Shown piece after piece: positions 19,510 to 27,806 of a stretch of 64,000 nucleotides of DNA. Below the pieces are notes generated by a model. The model had not been told where the DNA came from. It saw only the letters and a list, made by a program, of their open reading frames with translations, and did not search any database. How positions within the stretch are numbered: the first letter of the stretch is position 1; every line of letters begins with the position of its first letter. The DNA lies in NCBI RefSeq assembly GCF_018704125.1, contig NZ_JAGTIS010000015.1, positions 45,712-109,711 on the forward strand, given 5' to 3'. The DNA comes from Metapseudomonas boanensis. GTDB lineage: Bacteria; Pseudomonadota; Gammaproteobacteria; Pseudomonadales; Pseudomonadaceae. Both the position numbers and the translations under genes were made by a program.

Positions 19510-20556
19510 ATGATCGATGCAATAGACCTTTTCTGTGGTGCCGGCGGCCTTACCGCCGGCATGCGCAAAGCCGGCATAACCGTGCACGCGGGGTACGACA
19601 TCGAGCGCCAATGCGAATACGCCTACCAAGAGAACAACGACGCAGCATTCGTTGCCAAAGACGTCCAATCCGTTACGGCTGAAGAGCTAACCGCTTGGTA
19701 TGGCGACAGCCGATATCGCCTGCTTGCTGGCTGCGCCCCCTGCCAGCCCTTCTCCAGCTACAACCAAGGTAAGGACACCAGCACCGACCGCAAATGGCCA
19801 TTGCTTTACCATTTTGCGCGGCTAATCAGGGAGGTCCAGCCCGAGTTGGTGACCATGGAGAACGTGCCCGATGTGACCAAGCACCAGGTCTATCAGGACT
19901 TCGTCGAGAATCTGAGAGAGCAGGGTTACGAAGTATGGGCCGATCGCGTCTCCTGCGTAGATTACGGCTTGCCGCAAAACCGGCGCCGACACGTGCTATT
20001 GGCCTCGAAGCTGGGCTCCATCGAATTGATATCTCCTACCCACTCCGGCAGACCGGTCACGGTGGAAGAAGTCATCGGCAACCTGCCTCGCATTGCGGCA
20101 GGCGATTGCGACCCGAATGACCCTTTGCATCGTGCCGCCACCCTGACGCCGCTCAACATGAAACGCATCCTGCATTCCAAGCCAGGGGGAAGCTGGAAAG
20201 ATTGGCCTAAAGAGCTGGTCGCCTCCTGCCATCGGAAAGCCAGTGGGAAGACTTATCCTAGTGTCTATGGGCGCATGCGAGGCGATCAACCTGGTCCAAC
20301 CATGACCACCTTGTGTTACGGATTCGGCAATGGCCGGTTTGGGCACCCGACTCAAGCAAGGGCGATCTCTCTACGCGAAGCCGCCATCCTGCAGTCGTTC
20401 CCTCAAGACTACGTGTTCATGGAGCCGGAAAAAATCACCTTCAAGGCGGTGGGGCGAATGATCGGTAATGCGGTCCCCGTAAGACTCGGAGAGATAATCG
20501 GCATCAGCTTGATGCGTCACGTGGACAGCCTTCCGCAAGAGCAAATTCGCGCCTAA
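19510..20556 (+). CDS. DNA (cytosine-5) methyltransferase
   Basis: A 348-residue enzyme with the ordered motifs of C5-cytosine methyltransferases: motif I IDLFCGAGGLTAG near residue 5, motif IV GCAPCQPFS with the catalytic Cys near 75, motif VI MENVPD, motif VIII PQNRRRHVLL, and motif X GNAVPV near the C-terminus. The target-recognition region (about 185-270) is not one that I can assign to a sequence. It converges on vsr with a 53-bp overlap. Dcm-Vsr pairs normally limit C-to-T mutation at the methylated site. Class 2 DISARM uses a 5mC methyltransferase (DrmMII); here one lies beside a class 1 operon. Confidence 0.93.
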   Translation: MIDAIDLFCGAGGLTAGMRKAGITVHAGYDIERQCEYAYQENNDAAFVAKDVQSVTAEELTAWYGDSRYRLLAGCAPCQPFSSYNQGKDTSTDRKWPLLYHFARLIREVQPELVTMENVPDVTKHQVYQDFVENLREQGYEVWADRVSCVDYGLPQNRRRHVLLASKLGSIELISPTHSGRPVTVEEVIGNLPRIAAGDCDPNDPLHRAATLTPLNMKRILHSKPGGSWKDWPKELVASCHRKASGKTYPSVYGRMRGDQPGPTMTTLCYGFGNGRFGHPTQARAISLREAAILQSFPQDYVFMEPEKITFKAVGRMIGNAVPVRLGEIIGISLMRHVDSLPQEQIRA

Positions 20557-20923
20557 GACGATCTATCAAGCTTTCTCGTTGTTTGGTTTCGCACTCCCAA
20601 ACGACGATCACCCTCCAGCCCAGCTCACACAGCTGGGCTTCTTTCTTTGCATCCCGCTCGATATTGGCCTTGAACTTGGGAAGCCAATATTCCTGCCTGC
20701 TCTTCGGCGTGCTTGCGTAACGGCAACCAGGATGTCGATGCCAGAAACATCCATGCACGAGCACCACCGTCCGGAATCGCGGCAGGACTATGTCCGGCGA
20801 GCCGGGGAGATCCCGACGATGCAAACGGAACCTGAGCCCCAGAGCATGCAACGCTTTGCGAACGATGATTTCCGGCCCAGTATGAGCACGCTTGACCGCA
20901 CGCATGATGTCGCTACGCGACAT
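20504..20923 (-). CDS. vsr: Very short patch repair endonuclease
   Basis: A 139-residue protein from the ATG at 20923 (ggagggg in front; a TTG at 20944 would add seven residues). The Vsr pattern is clear: MSRSDIMRAVKRAHTGPEI, FRLHRRDLPGSPDIVLPRFR with the catalytic Asp, and VHGCFWHRHPGCRYASTPKS with the zinc-binding Cys/His set. Vsr nicks 5' of the T in T:G mismatches made by deamination of 5-methylcytosine. It starts 17 bases after the drmC stop on the same strand, so it looks like the last gene of the DISARM operon, while its 3' end overlaps the convergent methyltransferase gene. Confidence 0.92.
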   Translation of the reverse strand: MSRSDIMRAVKRAHTGPEIIVRKALHALGLRFRLHRRDLPGSPDIVLPRFRTVVLVHGCFWHRHPGCRYASTPKSRQEYWLPKFKANIERDAKKEAQLCELGWRVIVVWECETKQRESLIDRLRREFALAEGCPRDASS

Positions 20924-20940
20924 TACCCCTCCCCCGACAT

Positions 20941-21714
20941 TCAATCGTCGGCTGGAACGATCACCCCCGTCATCGCCAAGGCTTCCAGATGTCGATGAAG
21001 CTGGTCTGGCAATGGATCACCCGAGATCAAGACTCCGGCCTCCATGTTCTGATCCATTGCATATCCGGTCAGATTGGCACTAGTGATGAAGCAATACGCT
21101 CCATCCGCCACCGCGACCTTCGCGTGCACGCTGCCATTGACGAACGCGGCATCCTTGTTTTTCCAGACATAGAAAAGCGCGTCAGGGACGATTTTCTTCA
21201 GGTTACCGATAGGGTCGATGCTGACTTTGCCACCCTGTACGCTCGAGAGCTCCATCAGGAACCTGATCTTCACGCCACGCTCTGCCGCTGACTTCAGTGC
21301 CTTGGCGATCGACTCGATGTCGTAAGCGACGTAGCTGGTGATGAACAACCGCTGCTGAGCAGCATCGATCACCTGCATCAAAGCCTGCTCGGTTCGCCGA
21401 GCAGGAACAAGCTCGGTCGTCGGCCCAGTCCATACCAGCTCGACCCTCTGCCGACTCTCTGCATGACGAAACGCATGTGCAGCTGCCAGGAGCATTGCAG
21501 CCAACGTCTCGCCACTGACGGTCGACGCCTGCCAGGCGCCGATCAGTCCCTTGAGCGCGTTGTCAGCCTTCGCGGACAGTGATCCCGCTCTCAGATCTCC
21601 TGCCTTCGCGACTTGCATTCCTCTGACCTTCGCCGCCAAGGCGGCTACGCGGTCATAGGAGACTATGGAAACCAACTCGGACACCGCCGCCAGTAGCTCT
21701 CGCATCTCAAGCAT
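20941..21714 (-). CDS. drmC: DISARM protein DrmC, phospholipase D-like
   Basis: A 257-residue protein from the ATG at 21714, which overlaps the drmB stop by eight bases; the longer upstream frame is only drmB in another frame. A single PLD-type HKD motif is visible in VHAKVAVADGAYCFITSANL, preceded by ITSYVAYDIESIAKAL and IRFLMELS. PLD-superfamily proteins can cut nucleic acid, and DrmC is part of the DrmABC core of DISARM. The length fits the family. In tested systems DrmC was less essential than DrmA and DrmB, as I recall. Confidence 0.9.
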   Translation of the reverse strand: MLEMRELLAAVSELVSIVSYDRVAALAAKVRGMQVAKAGDLRAGSLSAKADNALKGLIGAWQASTVSGETLAAMLLAAAHAFRHAESRQRVELVWTGPTTELVPARRTEQALMQVIDAAQQRLFITSYVAYDIESIAKALKSAAERGVKIRFLMELSSVQGGKVSIDPIGNLKKIVPDALFYVWKNKDAAFVNGSVHAKVAVADGAYCFITSANLTGYAMDQNMEAGVLISGDPLPDQLHRHLEALAMTGVIVPADD

Positions 21715-23569
21715 CCGGAAAGAATGCCGCTTTGGCATTCTCAAAAGTCGGCACGACCATCGCCCGATCGAGATATCGGTTGCCACGCTCGCACGAAGTC
21801 TCCGCGACGAAGGAACATGCATGGCACGCCGCTGTATGCAAACTACGGTCTTTCCGGGGATCATGTTCCGCGCACAGGGGATCGGAGGAGCAAATGCGCG
21901 CACGCCGCAAAGCCTGAACCAGTAGGCGCTCCAGGTTCTCGGGTTTGCCCAGTTCGACCAATCCACCCAAGGTGCCATCGGAGTCCGCAGCGGCCGTGTA
22001 GATGATGAAGCCGCACTGGCTACCATCCTCATTCACCTCGGCATAGATCCGCTCTCTGATGCTGGCCGCGTTGTATCCGCACTCCAATGCCAACTCCCGA
22101 ATCAGCAGATGCGCCAGAGTGTGCAGCATCACGTAGCGAGCACCTGGATAGCCGTCATCTGGAGGACAAAGATGACGGGAGTTTCGCCAACCTTTATGCC
22201 CACCGCGCAGCCTCGCATCGGCAGCCTGAACGTCGGCACTCTGCTCCCACTCCGCTATCGACTGCTCGTCGAACTGAATGAAGATGCCTTCTCCATGCAC
22301 CTGATTCGCGGGGACCCAATCGGGCTTCGCACGGGACAGTGGCGCCTGGATCGGTCCAGCCCCACCGCCACCGGAGTCGTCAGGCGCCTCGACTCGCGTG
22401 AAGCCAAGCAAGGCGTTCACCTCGCGCAGACGCTTCAACAGCAACACCCTGGCGATCTTGCCTTGGAAACCCTGAGGAACAGCCACTGCCTCGGATAAGA
22501 AGTGCGGATAGTCATTCACCGGCACCGGGTCGATCAGCACCCGCCACTCGGGGCCTTTGATGTCAGCCTCGGTGACACTCTCGCCATCTCCAGAACGATG
22601 AGCCTCGATGCCAGCCCAAATGGCTTCTGCCGAATACTGCTCTATTCCAGGCAATGCTCCCGTCTTCTTCAACAGCTTAATAGCCAGGGGTACCTCTTCG
22701 AGGGAATCCAGATCGCTGAAGAAGCTCCAACCATCCTCCAGCAGCTGTGCTAGTCCGTTCTTTGCTTGAGGTATCGCCAACGCAGACAGGGAAACCGGAA
22801 ACCAGCTATTGGTAGCCCCCAACAGCACGGCCCGAGGTTCGGCATCACAATCTGGATCGTAATGATCCAAATGAGGATGCCGCCCACGACAGCCCGGCAG
22901 GTTCTCCTTACCGAGCTGTCCGAATGCATGGGCCATGTTGCGCGCCGCACCGCAAGCGTCGCATTTGACCCAGAGGTTCTCGGTCTGAAGGGATGCGCCG
23001 CTTTCGAAGAAGCGCAGCGTACCTTTGCAATCGTTGGGGCCACTGTGGACGAACCACTGCCAAGGGAAGTCGTCCAGATGCCCATTCTTGCAAGCCAAAA
23101 GGAAACGTGCAGGAACGGCATCCGCATCCTTCGCAGGCTGATCGCCCTTCGAGCCGCGGCAGCCCTGATGCACGAAGCGAGTCGCCTCAGGACGGCGATA
23201 CCCTTCTTTCAACTCGAACAACCCGCTGTCGTAAGGCGAGAGCAGCCCACATTTCACACAGCGCAACCAGCGAGGGAAAGGCCGTACTGGCACACCGACA
23301 TTCGCTTCTGCAGAGTTCGTGTCATTCGACTCGTTCTTGCTGATAGGCGGCATTCGTAACGATTCGACCTGAGGACCGAGCGCTTTTTGCACTGCGGCGA
23401 GCAGGCGATTCTCGATAACCAGGTGGCAACGATCCTTCTCCCAGACGTCGATACCGGAAGTCACGACCGACAGATTCGGCAAGTCGACGAGAGCACCAGG
23501 ACCGTAGGTCCACAGCAGTTGGCTAGGCCGTACCGAACCAACGGGAGTCTTTTCGTACGCCATCTTCAT
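21707..23569 (-). CDS. drmB: DISARM protein DrmB (DUF1998)
   Basis: A 620-residue protein. The N-terminus (VGSVRPSQLLWTYGPGALVD) is typical of DrmB. Several zinc-binding pairs follow (RCVKCGLLSPYD, LLACKNGHLDDFPW, VKCDACGAARNM, PGCRGRHPH). The C-terminal DUF1998 region has SDGTLGGLVELG and the cysteine-rich CHACSFVAETSCERGN. DrmB pairs with the helicase DrmA; the DrmAB complex is the DNA-sensing core of DISARM and acts on unmodified phage DNA with a free 5' end. It overlaps drmA by four bases and drmC by eight, so the core is translationally coupled. Confidence 0.93.
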   Translation of the reverse strand: MKMAYEKTPVGSVRPSQLLWTYGPGALVDLPNLSVVTSGIDVWEKDRCHLVIENRLLAAVQKALGPQVESLRMPPISKNESNDTNSAEANVGVPVRPFPRWLRCVKCGLLSPYDSGLFELKEGYRRPEATRFVHQGCRGSKGDQPAKDADAVPARFLLACKNGHLDDFPWQWFVHSGPNDCKGTLRFFESGASLQTENLWVKCDACGAARNMAHAFGQLGKENLPGCRGRHPHLDHYDPDCDAEPRAVLLGATNSWFPVSLSALAIPQAKNGLAQLLEDGWSFFSDLDSLEEVPLAIKLLKKTGALPGIEQYSAEAIWAGIEAHRSGDGESVTEADIKGPEWRVLIDPVPVNDYPHFLSEAVAVPQGFQGKIARVLLLKRLREVNALLGFTRVEAPDDSGGGGAGPIQAPLSRAKPDWVPANQVHGEGIFIQFDEQSIAEWEQSADVQAADARLRGGHKGWRNSRHLCPPDDGYPGARYVMLHTLAHLLIRELALECGYNAASIRERIYAEVNEDGSQCGFIIYTAAADSDGTLGGLVELGKPENLERLLVQALRRARICSSDPLCAEHDPRKDRSLHTAACHACSFVAETSCERGNRYLDRAMVVPTFENAKAAFFPDA

Positions 23570-26500
23570 TCGTCCTTATCAGCCGCCGCGGGGCGAGGCT
23601 TCCACTGGATATCGTCTTTGATCTTCGACGAATTCATGACCAAGCGAACGCCAGGCTCGACCTCACGCATCGACATGGGCACCGTCCAGTTATCCCAAGT
23701 ATGCGTTCCAGGTGCCTTGATCAAGGGAACGGTCAGATCCTTCTCAGGTCCACGCTTCTCGTACGCCAAGATACGGTTGCCCTGCATCACCTCATTCACC
23801 CACTGATCCGCCCGCTGCTTGAGCATGCCGCCAGCGAGTTTCTTCGCTGGAGCCTCCGCGATGTTGTCAGCTCGCGTTTCGAGCACTCTCATGGCATCCA
23901 GCATTTCCGTCTGGTTCGGTTGTTTGAGACTCTGTGCGCCCTCGTTCGGCGCGAAATCCTCGCTCTTGGCGCGGATAAGCGACAGCATCGCCCCGGTCAG
24001 ACCGCGATCCATCGCACGCGGCGAGAACGGAGTGACCGATTGCGCCTCGACGTGTTTGTAGAACGTCGCGTGGTAATGCTCGAAGGTCTCGTAATGCGAG
24101 AGATCGCGTGGACGAGCCCACGTCAGGACGGTACAGACCAACCCGGGAAATTGACGCCCTACACGGCTGGTCGCCTGGATATACTCCGCCGTCCCTTTCG
24201 GCTGACCGTTGACGGCCATGATGCCCAGTCGATTGACGTCCACACCGACCGACAGCATGTTGGTCGCCAACACGATATCGATGGCACGCGCATCGCCCTC
24301 CTCCCACCTGGTCACGTACCTACCGTTGTCGGGATCCCATTCGGACTTGAACATCACTTCGAGCTGATCGAGATACTTGGGGATGTCCTGGTTCGAAACC
24401 CGAGAAGTCAGCTCGCGGATATTCATGACGCTGCGCTGGGCCAGGCCAGGCCGCTGCACCATGCTCATTTGCACACGGTACGCACGAGTCTGCACGTCGT
24501 CCTCGGCTAGACGCTTCATGCCACCCAGCTCTCGCAGCGAGTTGAAGTAGCCAACCATGGTCATGTAAGGATCGGCAGCTTTGCCGAATCGATCGAACAG
24601 TGCTTGAGCCGCAGTCAGCGCTGCCGTGTAGACACGGATCAACATCGCCGGCCGTGAGCTGCCCGGAGAGCAGATACCCAGATAGCGCCGGCCGGGTTTC
24701 TGCTCGATGGGCCGCTGCACCGAGAAGAAGTTGTCCTCGACGTCCAAGCCATGGGGCGGGAACACCGAGACCTGACGCATGAAGACGTTGTTGACCTGCT
24801 GCTGCGCCTTGCGCACGGTAGCCGTGGAGGCGATCACCTTCGGACGGATCGATTCACCGTCTAGCTGCCAGGTACACAGCTCATCGACCGTGCTCTCGTA
24901 GAGGCCGACCATGGTTCCCAAGGGGCCGCTGATCAGGTGGAACTCGTCCTGGATGATCAGATCCGGAGGCCGCACTGGAGAAATTGCCTTGACCGTCGCA
25001 GCCGCCCGACCCGCGGCAGCTCTGTGACCGGTATTGCAATCCGAGCCAGGCCAGAGCAATCCATGTCTGGAACACTCCTTCGATACCCGACCGAACAGGT
25101 TCCGTACCTGCCCACGCCACGCCATCATGGCGAACTTGTCCACCGTGGCGATCATCATTGACGGTGGGCGGTGATACATCTCCTCGTCCACGACCATCAC
25201 CGGCAATCCAGGGTGTGCCTGCTTGCTCGAACGACCACGAGAGAAGTCACAGGTACTCAGCTTGTCGCCGCAATAGATCGTCGTACGCCCAGATATCTTG
25301 TCGACCTCGATATCTCTCTTCGGGTCGATCTCCGTTCCGCACCACGGGCAACCTGTCAGCTGCGCCGGTGAAGCCATTCCGGTGGGGTTTCGCCCCGGGG
25401 TTCGAATGGCCTCGATGAACTTGTGGCTATCCTCCGTGGTACCTGGCGTCACCTTGTTGCCGACCCAAAGGCCGATGGTGAATGCGCCCTCGCCAAGTGA
25501 CTTATCGCCCGTGGCGAGAGCCTCACGACGAATATGCTCCATCGCGCAGATCAACGCGGTAGCCCGCTGGAACTGCTGCAAAGTCAACAAACGCAGGGTG
25601 TAGCGCATGATCACTGCCAGCCCGCGAGATGAATCGTAGCCCCCCAAGTTCCCTTGCAAGCGGCGAATCGCCATGGTGAATGCAGCCACGCCCAAATAGG
25701 CCTCGGTCTTGCCGCCGCCCGTAGGGAACCAGAGCAGATCCGCATAGGCCTGCAGAGGCTGAGTGCGATCCGTATGCTTCGGATCGGTCAGCCCCGGAAC
25801 GGATAGCAACAGGAAGGCCAACTGGAAGGGACGCCAGGAGCGGTTCTTAGGCACATCGAACTCCGCCAGCGCCACAGCGCGCCCACGGCGACGCTGCAAT
25901 GCACACGCGCTATGCACCCGCTGGATCGCCATCGCTCGGTTAGCGAAACGGAAAGCCGCCAAGGCTTTGTCATCCGTCGCCAACAACCCCACGCCCTCAT
26001 GCAGACGAACCAGGATCGACTCGCAGTGGCTCAGCGCCTCATCGGCCTGCTGCGCATAGCCGGACACATCGCTTTCGATGCGTGCACGCTGATCGTCGAT
26101 CCAGGCCGAATAGTCCTCCGTCAGTATCCCGAGTGCAGCGACGAGCTCGCCTTTCTCCAGATCAGCCAGCCGCTTCATATCCAACAGACCTTCGTCGACC
26201 AATCTGCGCATCGCTGGCCGATCCTGTGGATCCAAACCCGGCGTTTCGGTGACCGGCACTTCATACTGCGGCATCACCGCCGTGCGTAGCTCTACTGCCC
26301 TAGCCACATCTGGGCCAGCCACCGCATGCACTGCGACGCCATGGCCCACTGCGAACTCGACCCGATCGCGATAGATCATCTCCAGCGCCAAGCGCTCGCG
26401 TAAATCGTCATCGTCCGCAGCGCCAGCATCCGCCTCCAGAGCGGGACGGCGACGGAATATATCCTTCACTGCGCTTTCGCCATTGGCACGCACGAGGATT

Positions 26501-27594
26501 TCCGGCTGGAACACCCAGGCGATGTCACGATTCTCATCAGGTTCAGTTTGGCCGTTCACCAGGAACAGCGTGACCAATCGCTCGCCCTTCTCATTCGGTG
26601 AACGAACCGTACCTTGGACAAGCACTTCTGGGCAGGCCGAATCCGGGATGACCGGAGAGATCACTCCATCCTTCAGCGCCAGCTGAAAGGTTCCGCCAGA
26701 CTGTTTGCGCCGCCAGACTTTGGCCTTGAGAACTTGCTCGGTGGTCTTGATCACCCGGCCTTCGGCGTCACGCACCGACTTCTTGACCACCTTGGCATGA
26801 GCAGGATCATCGGAGTCGAAGCGCTCATAGCGTCCCCAACTCACCACCACCTCGAGACTTTCGGCATCGCCATCGACGCAGAAAGTGAATCCCAGACTCG
26901 ACGGTGCGAGTGACTGGTTCGAAGCAGTATCCACCTCTTCCTCGGCTTCGGAGTCACCACCGCCAGTTTTTTGGGGAGAGTCGACCTTGTTCGACTGGGC
27001 CTTCGGCTCCAGATCCGCAGGCTCGTCGTCCTCATTCTTTTCCGGGGGAGCCACATCCTCACCGCGCTCTGAGTTCTCCATCGGCGCGAGCTTGCCGACG
27101 AGGTACCGATCGCGAACGCTCATATCGACGATGAGCTCCTCCGGCCCACCAGCAGGCCCCAGAAGGTCATCCATGATCGCGAACTGCAGCAGTTCGCGAA
27201 CATAGGCCTCATTCTCGATTAGCGGAATTTCGGCGAGCGTGACGCCCAGCGCACGGGGGATAGCCTCAGCGAAATCTGTCCAGGGCGCACGCACGATGCT
27301 GCCGGCGGTCGGAGGCAGTAAACCGGTGCTACCGATCCCTACCGCAGGCTCTATCGTCTTGGCCTTGTCGAAGTACAACGTAGTGCCGTCCGCATCGACG
27401 CGGATACGCAGTGCACGACCGACACGCACGATGCCGCCGACTGGGTTCAAAACTAGTACCCAGGCCCCCTCGTGCAACGCAGGATGGTTCCCCTTCAGAT
27501 AGACGACCTTGTCGGCCAAACGAGCATCACACGCCAAGCCACGATCGACGGCTATCCAAGCATCTGGGGTACTGTTTTGCTGCCTCTCTTCCAT
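23566..27594 (-). CDS. drmA: DISARM helicase DrmA
   Basis: About 1342 residues from the ATG at 27594 (nine bases after a g-rich ribosome-binding site; a GTG at 27600 is the alternative). The N-terminal third is acidic in part (PPEKNEDDEPADLEPKAQS). The helicase core has Walker A WFPTGGGKTEAYL, a Walker B-like IIQDEFHLISGPLG, motif III ASTATVRKA, and helicase C-terminal motifs VDVNRLGIMAVNGQPKGTAE and QATSRVGRQFPGLVC. The QDEFH box in place of DEAD/DEAH is a feature of DrmA-type helicases. It forms the core complex with DrmB. A pair of cysteine motifs (CPWCGTEID, YCGDKLSTC) lies between the helicase halves. Confidence 0.93.
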   Translation of the reverse strand: MEERQQNSTPDAWIAVDRGLACDARLADKVVYLKGNHPALHEGAWVLVLNPVGGIVRVGRALRIRVDADGTTLYFDKAKTIEPAVGIGSTGLLPPTAGSIVRAPWTDFAEAIPRALGVTLAEIPLIENEAYVRELLQFAIMDDLLGPAGGPEELIVDMSVRDRYLVGKLAPMENSERGEDVAPPEKNEDDEPADLEPKAQSNKVDSPQKTGGGDSEAEEEVDTASNQSLAPSSLGFTFCVDGDAESLEVVVSWGRYERFDSDDPAHAKVVKKSVRDAEGRVIKTTEQVLKAKVWRRKQSGGTFQLALKDGVISPVIPDSACPEVLVQGTVRSPNEKGERLVTLFLVNGQTEPDENRDIAWVFQPEILVRANGESAVKDIFRRRPALEADAGAADDDDLRERLALEMIYRDRVEFAVGHGVAVHAVAGPDVARAVELRTAVMPQYEVPVTETPGLDPQDRPAMRRLVDEGLLDMKRLADLEKGELVAALGILTEDYSAWIDDQRARIESDVSGYAQQADEALSHCESILVRLHEGVGLLATDDKALAAFRFANRAMAIQRVHSACALQRRRGRAVALAEFDVPKNRSWRPFQLAFLLLSVPGLTDPKHTDRTQPLQAYADLLWFPTGGGKTEAYLGVAAFTMAIRRLQGNLGGYDSSRGLAVIMRYTLRLLTLQQFQRATALICAMEHIRREALATGDKSLGEGAFTIGLWVGNKVTPGTTEDSHKFIEAIRTPGRNPTGMASPAQLTGCPWCGTEIDPKRDIEVDKISGRTTIYCGDKLSTCDFSRGRSSKQAHPGLPVMVVDEEMYHRPPSMMIATVDKFAMMAWRGQVRNLFGRVSKECSRHGLLWPGSDCNTGHRAAAGRAAATVKAISPVRPPDLIIQDEFHLISGPLGTMVGLYESTVDELCTWQLDGESIRPKVIASTATVRKAQQQVNNVFMRQVSVFPPHGLDVEDNFFSVQRPIEQKPGRRYLGICSPGSSRPAMLIRVYTAALTAAQALFDRFGKAADPYMTMVGYFNSLRELGGMKRLAEDDVQTRAYRVQMSMVQRPGLAQRSVMNIRELTSRVSNQDIPKYLDQLEVMFKSEWDPDNGRYVTRWEEGDARAIDIVLATNMLSVGVDVNRLGIMAVNGQPKGTAEYIQATSRVGRQFPGLVCTVLTWARPRDLSHYETFEHYHATFYKHVEAQSVTPFSPRAMDRGLTGAMLSLIRAKSEDFAPNEGAQSLKQPNQTEMLDAMRVLETRADNIAEAPAKKLAGGMLKQRADQWVNEVMQGNRILAYEKRGPEKDLTVPLIKAPGTHTWDNWTVPMSMREVEPGVRLVMNSSKIKDDIQWKPRPAAADKDE

Positions 27595-27596
27595 GG

Positions 27597-27806
27597 TCAC
27601 TCTTTACCCCCCCTAAATTCGCTCTGCAGCAAACTCGATATACGCTCTCCGGTGTTGAAACCATTAGCGATCAATATTTCTGCGATTTCTCGACCTGCGA
27701 TGAAGACGATCGGGTGCCGATCCTCTCTGACCTCTCCGTATGCCTGCCGAGCAACGACAGATGTCGTGACCAATACACCGAACTTTCGGTGTCGGATACT
27801 ACTCAT
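27597..27806 (-). CDS. 69-aa ORF inside the DISARM operon, like the C-terminal end of a PD-(D/E)XK nuclease
   Basis: The ATG at 27806 overlaps the drmMI stop by eight bases (ATGAGTAG), and the stop falls two bases before the drmA ATG, so the frame fits tightly between two operon genes. The product reads FGVLVTTSVVARQAYGEVRE, then DRHPIVFIAGREIAEILI. The pattern 'VLVTTS...QAY.E...D.HP...I.G..I..IL' is what I recall from the C-terminal half of Mrr-like restriction nuclease domains, here without the catalytic residues. It may be a remnant of a larger nuclease gene or a small accessory protein. The family assignment is tentative; the coupled start makes translation likely. Confidence 0.5.
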   Translation of the reverse strand: MSSIRHRKFGVLVTTSVVARQAYGEVREDRHPIVFIAGREIAEILIANGFNTGERISSLLQSEFRGGKE

